Assembly: GCF_900108315.1 (NCBI RefSeq)
Contig: NZ_FNVB01000012.1
Location: 62,001-126,000, forward strand
Reading direction: 5' to 3'
Length of the DNA: 64,000 bases
Source of the DNA: Saccharopolyspora kobensis
GTDB taxonomy: Bacteria > Actinomycetota > Actinomycetes > Mycobacteriales > Pseudonocardiaceae
The position numbers and the translations under genes were made by a program. The notes beneath the pieces were generated by a model that was not told the DNA's origin, ran no database searches, and was given only the letters and a program-made list of their open reading frames with translations. Of this stretch, positions 57,143 to 64,000 are shown piece after piece. The number at the start of each line of letters is the position of its first letter. Position 1 is the stretch's first letter.

Positions 57143-58756
57143 TCATTCCACTGCCGCAGCCCCGGCATCCCGATCGATTCGCTCCGGCTCACGGGTCTTG
57201 AGCAGGACGCAGCACAGCGCGGCCAGGACGAGCACCGCGGCCGATGCCAGCAGCACCACGTCCATGGCGTTCGCGAACGCAGCCGCGAACGTTCCCCGAC
57301 CGGCCTCGGTGAACGCGGCTGCCTCCGCCGGAGGCAGACCATTCGGCACGGCAGGCGGGCCGAACCGGTGTCCCGAGGTGATCGCGCTCTGCACGAACTG
57401 CTCGCGCAAGCCCTCGGGCAGCCGGGCCGCGCGCGAAGTGGCCTCGTTGCGCAGCGACGCGTTCAGAACGGCCGCCAGCACCGCACCCAGGACAGCGGTG
57501 CCGAGCACGCCACCGATCTGCCGGGTGGTGCTGGAGACACCGGAGGCAGCGCCCGCGAGCGCCGGATCGACCCCGTCCATGGTGACCTGCTGCAGTGGCG
57601 CGAAAGTCGCTCCGCTGGCGATGCCGATGATCAGCAGCCCCGGCAACAGCTGCCACGCGCTCGAATTCGGCCCCGTCATCGCCACGACGACCACCAGACC
57701 GGCCGCCAGCAGGACCATTCCCAGCGCGAGGACGAACCGCCCGCCGAACTCGTCGGCCAGCCTCCCGGCGAAGGCCGAACCAACCGCGGTGAGGATGGCG
57801 TTGGGAAGCATGATGAAACCCGTCTCCAACGCCGTGAAACCCAGCGCCATCTGCAGGTAGAGGACGAGCACGAAGGCCATGCCGATCATGCCCAGCTGGA
57901 ACACGAAGCCGATCCAGTTGCCGACGGCGAAGTTCCGGCCGGTGAACAGCTTCAGCGGCATCAACGGCTCGCCGGGCCGGTTGTGCTGCCAGAGCACGAC
58001 GAGCACCAGGAAGGCGACCCCTCCGACGATGACCGACGTGATGCCGACCGGGCCGGCGATCGTTCCCCAGCCGTAGCGCGGGCCTTCGATCAGGCCGAAC
58101 ACGATGCCGGTCAACCCCGCGGTTGCCAGCACGACACCGACCACGTCGAACGCGTGGGCGCGCCCGACCCGCAACTCGGGAGCGAACACCAGGGCCAGCA
58201 ACGCGGCGATCACCCCGATGGGCAAGTTGATGAAGAAGATCCACCGCCAGCCGAAGTGGGCCAGGACGAACCCGCCGGCGATCGGGCCGAGGATCGGCGC
58301 GAGGCCTGCGATCGCCCCGAACACCCCGAAGGCCTTGCCCCGCTGCTGCGGCGGGAAGATCGCGAGGATCGATGAGATCACCTGCGGGAAGAGCAGTGCC
58401 GCGCCCAGCCCCTGGAGCACTCGCCCGGCGATGAGCTGTTCCGGCGAACCCGCGAATCCGCACAGCGCGGAGGCGACGGTGAAGGTGACGATTCCGGCCA
58501 GGAACAAGCGCCGGTACCCGAAGGTGTCCCCGAGCCGCCCGGTCGTGATCAGCAGCACCGAGAAGACCAGCAGATAGGCGTCGATCACCCACAGCACCTG
58601 GTCGTACGAGGCGCCGAAGCCCTCGATGAGAGTCGGGACGGCGATGTTGATGACTGTTCCGTCCAGCAACGCCATGAAGAAGCCGACGCAGAAGATGCCG
58701 AGCACCAGCCAAGGGCGCTGCGTCGGCGGGTTGTCAGCGGAATGGGATTCCGGCAC
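57143..58756 (-). CDS. DHA2-family MFS multidrug exporter
   Basis: 537 residues, 14 predicted helices. Motif A is ITTGRLGDTFGYRRLF and motif C LAPILGPIAGGFV, as in EmrB/QacA proton antiporters. GTG 58756 is chosen because GGAGG lies 8 nt upstream. Likely exports drugs or secondary metabolites. No adjacent regulator on its strand. Confidence 0.88.
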   Translation of the reverse strand: MPESHSADNPPTQRPWLVLGIFCVGFFMALLDGTVINIAVPTLIEGFGASYDQVLWVIDAYLLVFSVLLITTGRLGDTFGYRRLFLAGIVTFTVASALCGFAGSPEQLIAGRVLQGLGAALLFPQVISSILAIFPPQQRGKAFGVFGAIAGLAPILGPIAGGFVLAHFGWRWIFFINLPIGVIAALLALVFAPELRVGRAHAFDVVGVVLATAGLTGIVFGLIEGPRYGWGTIAGPVGITSVIVGGVAFLVLVVLWQHNRPGEPLMPLKLFTGRNFAVGNWIGFVFQLGMIGMAFVLVLYLQMALGFTALETGFIMLPNAILTAVGSAFAGRLADEFGGRFVLALGMVLLAAGLVVVVAMTGPNSSAWQLLPGLLIIGIASGATFAPLQQVTMDGVDPALAGAASGVSSTTRQIGGVLGTAVLGAVLAAVLNASLRNEATSRAARLPEGLREQFVQSAITSGHRFGPPAVPNGLPPAEAAAFTEAGRGTFAAAFANAMDVVLLASAAVLVLAALCCVLLKTREPERIDRDAGAAAVE

Positions 58757-59307
58757 TCCGATTACCTCCGTGAAACGGGCACCGGTCGGCAACTGGAGCC
58801 GAGCGCGCTGGGCGAGCAGCAGCCTCGGAGGTCCGGAGCCGTCGACCGGTTCGGGAAAGATGACTTCTCCGACGACGCCGCGAAAACGAGATCGGGCGTC
58901 TCAGCGCCGGGTCACGGGTTCAACGGACTTCCGGATCCCTTGGGAGGACGCACGCACGCGGGACCGAAGCACAACGCGTGCGGCGCGGAGAACAGAACTC
59001 GCTCAGCTGTCACAGCCATGTCAGAACACCTTGTTGCTACGTGGTGTGACTCTCACCTAACCTCCGGTCATCGGACCCGAGGAAGCTGTTTGGCGAGGCT
59101 GAGCCCACGGTGAGATGTCGTGACGCAGTCTAGCGCAACGTGCGCGCCGCCTCAGCCGAGGGGTCTGCGCACACGTCTCGAAACGGCTGTCCCCCAACCA
59201 CTTCCCGCATGGGGCACGAGCCTCGATGCTGCTCGCGGGTCACGTCTCAGATGCCGCCGCCTACCGCTGCGCGGCTCGGGCGACGGAGGCCGAGCGCCGA
59301 TCGGCTG
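58757..59307. other. Intergenic stretch with no supported gene
   Basis: About 550 bp between the exporter start and the amine oxidase terminator. I see no frame with a ribosome site and coding character. It presumably holds the exporter promoter. Confidence 0.5.
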
Positions 59308-59347
59308 GTGAGTGCGCAACAGTGTTCGCACACTGTTGCGCACTCAC
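59308..59347 (-). terminator. Terminator after the amine oxidase
   Basis: A perfect 18-bp stem (GTGAGTGCGCAACAGTGT with its inverse) closes a TCGC loop, 7 bp past the amine oxidase stop. Confidence 0.85.
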
Positions 59348-59354
59348 GATCAAC

Positions 59355-61256
59355 TCAGCTCTCGCAGCAGTGGGAGCCGGAGGCGGTGCCGGGCGGGACG
59401 TCGAGGGTCGGGTTGCGGTCGAAGAAGCCCACCGGCTTCAGGGTGAAGCCGCAGACGTCCACCGGCATGATCGGCCAGTCCTCGCTGCGCGGGAAGTGGG
59501 TCAGGCCGAAGGTGTGCCACAGCACGATGTCCTCGCCGTCGATGCCGCGGTCGGCCGCCGTGAACGCCGGGATGCCCGCGCCGCCGTGGCTCTGGTTCAC
59601 CCACTCGCCCGCCGGGTAGCGCTCGTCCGGGTCGTACCGGGTGACCCACAGGTGCTTGGTGGCGAAGGCGGCGCGCTTGGCGATCGAGGACTCCGGATCG
59701 GCCAGCAGGGCCGGATATCCCTGCGGGTGCAGCGCGTAGCCGACCGGCCGGCCGAGGCGGTTGGTGCGCTCGGTGTTGACCACGTGCCAGGTCCGGCCCG
59801 CGGTCGGGTTCGCCTCGCGGCCCGCGTCGCTCTCCCGCGCCAGCCGCGCGACGCTGCGGGTGAAGGCGTTGCCGTGCGGGTTTTCCGGGCCGATCGGCAC
59901 CCGCTGGGCCTCGATCTCGTCCACCGCGTTGCGGGTTCCGTCCACCATCATGTCCAGGCGCGCGCTGAACAGGTGCTGGTGGTACGGGCCGCCGACGCCG
60001 GGGGCGAGCTCGCCTGCCCAGCGCGAACCCTCCTCCGGGTAGGCGGAGGTGAACACGATGCCGGTCGCCTTGGTCTCCAGCTGGATGGTGCCGTCCAGGT
60101 AGAGGTACCAGTAGAAGCCGTAGTCGTAGTTGCCGACGGAGACGAAGAACGACACCACCAGGCGCCGCTGCCGCCGGGTCTCGGCCGACCCGGTGAACAC
60201 GTCGGTGTGCTTCCACAGCACCCCGGCGTCCTCCTCGTGCATGCACACCGCGTTGCGCAGCGTGCGAGGCGTGCCGTCCTCCTGCGCCACCACCGCGTCG
60301 AAGTAGCGGATCTCGCCGAGGCAGTCGCAGCCGAGCACGAGTTCGTTGGCCAGCTTGCCCATCGCGTACTCGCCGGCGTCGAAGTAGTTCTGCCAGAACC
60401 GGACCGGCGACGGGTCGCCGTAGTTGACCACCATCTCGGCGATCGACGCCCGGTAGATCACCGGCCGCTCGCGCTCGCCGTCGCGGAAGGAGATCTGGTG
60501 CAGCACCAGGCCCTCGCGCGGGTCGAAGCCGATGCGGAACCGCCAGTTCTCCCACCGCACCTCGTGCCCGTCGACCTGAAAGCTCGGCCCGTCGGGCTGG
60601 GTGATCTCGATCGGCCGCAGGCTGTCCCGGTGCGGGCCGGCGGAGTAGTCGCCGCTCTCCTGCGGCACCGGGAACTTCCGGTCGTCGACGACCTCCAGCA
60701 CCCGCTGCTCGATCACGTCGACGTAGGCCACCAGCCCGTCGATCGGGTGCGCCCACGGCAGCTCGTCCGGGCTGTCCTGGGCGAAGGCCAGCGCGCGCAG
60801 CATCCGGCGGCCGCGCTCCTCCGCGGTGCCGAACCACCCGGCCGACAGCGGGCACACCCGCACCTTGGAGATGTCGTCGAAGCCGCGCTCCCGGATGGCG
60901 CGCTGCCAGGTCTCGTCGGTGCGCACGATGCGCTCGACCAGCTCGTACTCGTCGAGCATCACCGGCGGCTGGCCGTGCTCGGCAGGGTCCACCACGGCCT
61001 TGTCCACCACCTCACCGCTGGTCAGCGACACCACGGCGGTGGTCAGCTCTCCGGTGCCGACGTCGAGCAGCACCGAACGCGCGCGGCGGTCGACCGGATC
61101 GCCGTCGCGGTGCGCGAGCACGCTCGCCTTGTCCGGTTCCGCCAGCTGCACCAGCGGAAAACGGGTCGACTCGTGCAGCAGACCCGCCTGCTGCAGGATG
61201 TCGCGGTTGCGCAGGAATTCCGCCTCGCTCAGCGGTTCCAGCGGGTGCATCGTCAT
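59355..61256 (-). CDS. Copper-containing primary amine oxidase
   Basis: 633 residues from ATG 61256 (GAGAGG 9 nt upstream). The cofactor motif NYDYG (376-380) makes Tyr377 the topaquinone precursor. Asp293 (YFDAGEY) is the likely catalytic base. Copper ligands include His426 and His428 (HQHLF) and a histidine in THFPRSEDWP. Oxidises primary amines such as phenethylamine or tyramine to aldehyde, ammonia and H2O2. It follows an aldehyde dehydrogenase gene by 32 nt, so the two form a pathway. No signal peptide, unlike periplasmic TynA. Confidence 0.93.
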   Translation of the reverse strand: MTMHPLEPLSEAEFLRNRDILQQAGLLHESTRFPLVQLAEPDKASVLAHRDGDPVDRRARSVLLDVGTGELTTAVVSLTSGEVVDKAVVDPAEHGQPPVMLDEYELVERIVRTDETWQRAIRERGFDDISKVRVCPLSAGWFGTAEERGRRMLRALAFAQDSPDELPWAHPIDGLVAYVDVIEQRVLEVVDDRKFPVPQESGDYSAGPHRDSLRPIEITQPDGPSFQVDGHEVRWENWRFRIGFDPREGLVLHQISFRDGERERPVIYRASIAEMVVNYGDPSPVRFWQNYFDAGEYAMGKLANELVLGCDCLGEIRYFDAVVAQEDGTPRTLRNAVCMHEEDAGVLWKHTDVFTGSAETRRQRRLVVSFFVSVGNYDYGFYWYLYLDGTIQLETKATGIVFTSAYPEEGSRWAGELAPGVGGPYHQHLFSARLDMMVDGTRNAVDEIEAQRVPIGPENPHGNAFTRSVARLARESDAGREANPTAGRTWHVVNTERTNRLGRPVGYALHPQGYPALLADPESSIAKRAAFATKHLWVTRYDPDERYPAGEWVNQSHGGAGIPAFTAADRGIDGEDIVLWHTFGLTHFPRSEDWPIMPVDVCGFTLKPVGFFDRNPTLDVPPGTASGSHCCES

Positions 61257-61288
61257 CGCGTCCAACCTCTCGAACGTCGGCGAACAGC

Positions 61289-62722
61289 TCAACCCAGGCC
61301 CACCCAGACTCCCTTGGTCTCGGTGAACTCGTCCAGTGCGTGAGCGCCCATCTCGCGACCCCACCCGCTGGCCCCGAACCCGCCCCACGGTGCGGCCGGG
61401 TCCAGCAGCGGGAGCATGTTGACGAACACGTTGCCCGCCCGGATCGCCGCCGCGGTGCGGTGCGCGGTGGCCAGGTCCCTGGTCCACACGCACGCGGCCA
61501 GGCCGTACTCGGTGTCGTTGGCCCGCGCGGGCAACTCCTCCGGATCGTCGTAGGGCAGCACCGACAGCACCGGCCCGAATATCTCCTCGCGCGCGATCGT
61601 CATCCCATCGGTGACACCGGAGAACACGGTCGGGTGGAAGAAGTGGCCCGGCCCGTCGCCGCGTCGGCCGCCGGTGACCAGCTGCGCGCCCTCGGCCAGC
61701 CCGGTTTCGACGTATCCGGCGACGTTGTCGAGGTGTTCGGCCGAGACCAGCGGGCCGAGCTGCGTGTCCGGGTCGAGCCCGGCGCCCAGCCGCAGGCCCT
61801 CGGCGGCCTCGGCGATCTTGGTGGCGAACTCGTCGACGCGCTTGCTGTCGACGTAGAAGCGGGTGTAGGCGGCGCAGACCTGGCCGGAGTTGAGCAGCGC
61901 GCCCTGCAGGTTCCCGGCGACGGCGGCGTCGATGTCGGCGTCGCGGGCGATGATGCTGGGCGCCTTGCCGCCGAGTTCGAGGCTGACGCGCTTGAGGTTG
62001 CCCGCGGCGGCCACCACGATCTTCTTGCCGACCTCGGTGGAGCCGGTGAACGACACCTTGTCCACCGCCGGGTGCTCGGCCAGCGCCCGGCCTGCGTCCG
62101 GGCCGCCGGTCAGGCAGTTCACCGCGCCCGCGGGCGCTCCGGCCTCCGCGCACAACCGCGCGAGCTCCACAGTGGACAGCGGTGTCTGCTCGGCGGGCTT
62201 GAGGATCACGGTGTTCCCGCAGGCCAAGGCCGGAGCCAGCTTCCAGGCCGCGATCATCAGCGGGAAGTTCCACGGCGTGATCAGCGCGCACACCCCGACC
62301 GGCTCGCGGCGGGTGTAGTGCAGCGCGTTGGGCACCGACACCGGCGAGGTCGCGCCTTCGATCTTGGTGCACCAGCCCGCGTAGTAGCGGAACACCTCGG
62401 CGGCCATCGACACGCTGACGCCGCGCGCCACGCCGATCGGCTGGCCCTGGTCGCGGGTCTCCAGCCGGGCGAGCTCGTCGGCCGAAGCCTCGATGAGATC
62501 GGCGATCCGCCACAGCAGCCGCGCCCGCTCGGCGGGCGGCATCTCGCGCCAGCCGGGATCGGCGAACGCCTCGCGCGCGGCGGTGACCGCGCGGTCGACG
62601 TCGGCCGCGCCCGCGTCGGCGCAGCGCCCCAGCAGTTCGCCGGTGGCCGGGTCGTGGGTGAGCAGCTCGGCCCCGTCGGCGGCGGGCACCCAGCTGCCGC
62701 CGATGAGCAGTTGTCGGCGCAC
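61289..62722 (-). CDS. NAD-dependent aldehyde dehydrogenase (phenylacetaldehyde type)
   Basis: 477 residues from GTG 62722, set by GGAGG 5-6 nt upstream. Asn152 (TPWNFP), Glu249 (LELGGKAP) and nucleophile Cys283 (GQVC) are all in place, with FTGSTEVG for cofactor. Expected to oxidise the aldehyde made by the downstream amine oxidase, like FeaB with TynA. Co-transcribed leftward with it. Confidence 0.92.
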   Translation of the reverse strand: MRRQLLIGGSWVPAADGAELLTHDPATGELLGRCADAGAADVDRAVTAAREAFADPGWREMPPAERARLLWRIADLIEASADELARLETRDQGQPIGVARGVSVSMAAEVFRYYAGWCTKIEGATSPVSVPNALHYTRREPVGVCALITPWNFPLMIAAWKLAPALACGNTVILKPAEQTPLSTVELARLCAEAGAPAGAVNCLTGGPDAGRALAEHPAVDKVSFTGSTEVGKKIVVAAAGNLKRVSLELGGKAPSIIARDADIDAAVAGNLQGALLNSGQVCAAYTRFYVDSKRVDEFATKIAEAAEGLRLGAGLDPDTQLGPLVSAEHLDNVAGYVETGLAEGAQLVTGGRRGDGPGHFFHPTVFSGVTDGMTIAREEIFGPVLSVLPYDDPEELPARANDTEYGLAACVWTRDLATAHRTAAAIRAGNVFVNMLPLLDPAAPWGGFGASGWGREMGAHALDEFTETKGVWVGLG

Positions 62723-62828
62723 GTTCTCCTCCTGGTTGCTGGCGACGCCGACCACTCTGCTGCCGCCCGGCCCGCGCTTCTTGCCCACGCGCGAACTCCT
62801 GTTGTCCACCCGCGCACGGATCGCCGGA

Positions 62829-62921
62829 AGGCGCCATTTTCCGCAGGTGGAGGCACGTGAGTGCTTTCGGGTGCTATAAGCCCCCAAAGCACTCACGGCA
62901 GCCGAACAGCGAAAACGGAGC
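62829..62921. repeat. Family A palindrome, copy 5
   Basis: Core 62856-62897: CGTGAGTGCTTTCGGGTGC with GCCCCCAAAGCACTCACGG around TATAA. Weak outer arms (ATTTTC-GC/GC-GAAAA). It lies between the AraC gene stop and the aldehyde dehydrogenase start. Confidence 0.75.
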
Positions 62922-62953
62922 CGACGATGTGCCGCGCGACAGCGTCGCGGGCT

Positions 62954-63883
62954 TCAGCCGCCGAGATGCGCTGAGCGGTACTCGCGCGGGGAGACGCCGA
63001 AGGTGGCCTTGAACAGCTTGGAGAAGTGAGCCGCGTTCGGCAGGCCCCAGCGGCCCGCGATGGCGCTGACCGGCAGCTCCGCCAGCTCCGGGTCCGCCAG
63101 GTCGCGGCGGCAGCGCTCCAGCCTGCGGGCCCGGATCCAGCCGCTGACCGGGACACCGTCGGCGGAGAACAGCTTGTGCAGGTAGCGCACCGAGATGTGG
63201 TTCTCCGCCGCAATCGTCTCCGGCCCCAGCTCGGGATCGGAGAGGTGCTGCTCGACGAACGACCGCAACCGGCCGAGCAGATCACCGCGCAGCGCCGCGG
63301 GTTCGACGCCTTCCTCCACCGCCGCGGACAGCACGTCCAGCACCGCATCGCAGATCAGCAGCCCGGAGCGCGATCCGGCCGCGTCCTCCCGCACGCACAG
63401 CTCCTGCACCAGCGAGCGCACCAGCCGCCCGGTGCCGCGCTGGCCGTCGAACCGCCGTGCGCGCAGGTCGGCGAGGTCGTTCGGGCGCAGCCGCAGCAGC
63501 TCGCGGGGGAACATCAGCACCACCGAGCGGAACGACTCGTCGAAGCTCAGCGTGTACGGCCGGCCGGTGTCGTAGAGCGCGAAATCGCCCGGCGCGAGCA
63601 CGGTTTCGCGCCCGTCCTGGCAGACCACGGCGTTGCCGCGCACCTGCAGGCTGACCTTGAGCTGCCCGGCGTCAGCGCTGCGGATCAGCTTCGAGGTGCG
63701 CGAAACCCGGTGCGGCGCGGCGGAGATCTCCGAGAGGTGCATCGCGCCGATGTGGTTCGACCGGATCCGCGCGCGGAACCGGCCCTGGCGCGTGGCGCTC
63801 GCCTGCAACGGCACGAATGCGTTCGAGATGACCTGCTGCCAGGCTTCGAAGTGGTTCGCCTGCACCGCGGCAACGGCCGACAT
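62954..63883 (-). CDS. AraC-family regulator (FeaR-like)
   Basis: 309 residues from ATG 63883 (GGAGG close upstream; ATG 63895 is inside the ribosome site). N-terminal AraC_binding_2 sensor (LKVSLQVRGNAVVCQDGRETVL) and C-terminal double HTH (ETIAAENHISVRYLHKLFSADG, WGLPNAAHFSKLFKATFGVSPREYR). It is the same class as FeaR, the activator of the tynA/feaB amine pathway, which matches its neighbours. Confidence 0.9.
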   Translation of the reverse strand: MSAVAAVQANHFEAWQQVISNAFVPLQASATRQGRFRARIRSNHIGAMHLSEISAAPHRVSRTSKLIRSADAGQLKVSLQVRGNAVVCQDGRETVLAPGDFALYDTGRPYTLSFDESFRSVVLMFPRELLRLRPNDLADLRARRFDGQRGTGRLVRSLVQELCVREDAAGSRSGLLICDAVLDVLSAAVEEGVEPAALRGDLLGRLRSFVEQHLSDPELGPETIAAENHISVRYLHKLFSADGVPVSGWIRARRLERCRRDLADPELAELPVSAIAGRWGLPNAAHFSKLFKATFGVSPREYRSAHLGG

Positions 63884-63963
63884 CCAGACCTCCATTGGTC
63901 GATGCCGAGCACGCTACAAAGCCCGCCGGGAAAAGGCCACGGTTACCGCCCGGTCACCACGGG

Positions 63964-64000
63964 TCAGTTCGCGTCGAAGCGGTGCCGGTGGGCGGCGATC
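63964..64000 (-). CDS. C-terminal end of a leftward gene (partial)
   Basis: Only the last 12 codons can be read, ending HRHRFDAN and a TGA stop at 63964. A coding reading is plausible from strand and position next to the AraC gene, but the product cannot be identified. Confidence 0.35.
   Translation of the reverse strand, partial: IAAHRHRFDAN

Noticed and set aside
58757..59354. Small genes in the 600-bp gap
   Set aside because: Open frames lack ribosome sites and coding bias; only a terminator hairpin is convincing.

Overview
High-GC actinomycete chromosomal DNA, most likely from a Pseudonocardiaceae genus such as Saccharopolyspora or Amycolatopsis. This is inferred from the GC bias, frequent GTG starts, KstR/KstR2-type regulators, XRE/DUF397 pairs, an MAB_1171c-type membrane protein and Pseudonocardiaceae-like small genes. 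No rRNA, tRNA, CRISPR array or intact transposase was seen.

1-25.8 kb is a steroid (cholesterol-type) catabolism region. The left edge is the N-terminal part of a FadE28/ChsE1-like side-chain dehydrogenase behind a perfect KstR box. The KstR repressor (5112-5720) lies divergent from a glycosyltransferase/methyltransferase/prenyltransferase-like operon, with a KstR-type palindrome between them. From 7 kb the genes match the KstR2 (HIP, ring C/D) regulon of mycobacteria: an Rv3548c-like SDR, echA20-ipdA-ipdB-ipdC, kstR2, ipdF, fadE30, an extra enoyl-CoA hydratase, fadE31-fadE32-fadE33-like dehydrogenases, and fadA6 with a split MaoC hydratase. KstR2-type boxes (AnCAAGnnCTTGnT) lie before each of these transcription units. 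A STAND/LuxR regulator and a divergent secreted subtilase interrupt the block at 19.2-23.4 kb. The HIP-CoA ligase FadD3 is not in the window.

25.8-39.6 kb is mixed: a membrane protein/MarR pair, a DUF574 methyltransferase with an XRE/DUF397 module, a 1669-residue TPR protein, a membrane-anchored GH25 muramidase, a frameshifted gene, and the transcription accessory protein Tex with a glycine-rich tail.

39.7-45.3 kb is a type VII-linked polymorphic toxin operon reading leftward: YbaB-like, EspC-like, WXG-like, RHS-repeat protein, small putative immunity protein. The RHS tip looks like a class I SAM-dependent methyltransferase. This is the most unusual system in the window.

45.4-64 kb holds a second XRE/DUF397 pair, a SUKH/LRR-like protein, a NADAR protein, an HTH/ImmA-IrrE/MAB_1171c module, a PAP2 protein, TetR and MerR regulators, a YchJ-like protein and a DHA2 exporter. 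It ends with an amine catabolism unit: AraC regulator, aldehyde dehydrogenase and copper amine oxidase.

Intergenic gaps carry at least three dispersed palindrome families (A: GTGAGTGCTTTG/TATAGC core, up to 88 bp; B: ATTTCAATTGAAAT doublets; C: CGATTTCG-CGAAATCG). Several sit at promoters, inside an operon or on a stop codon.
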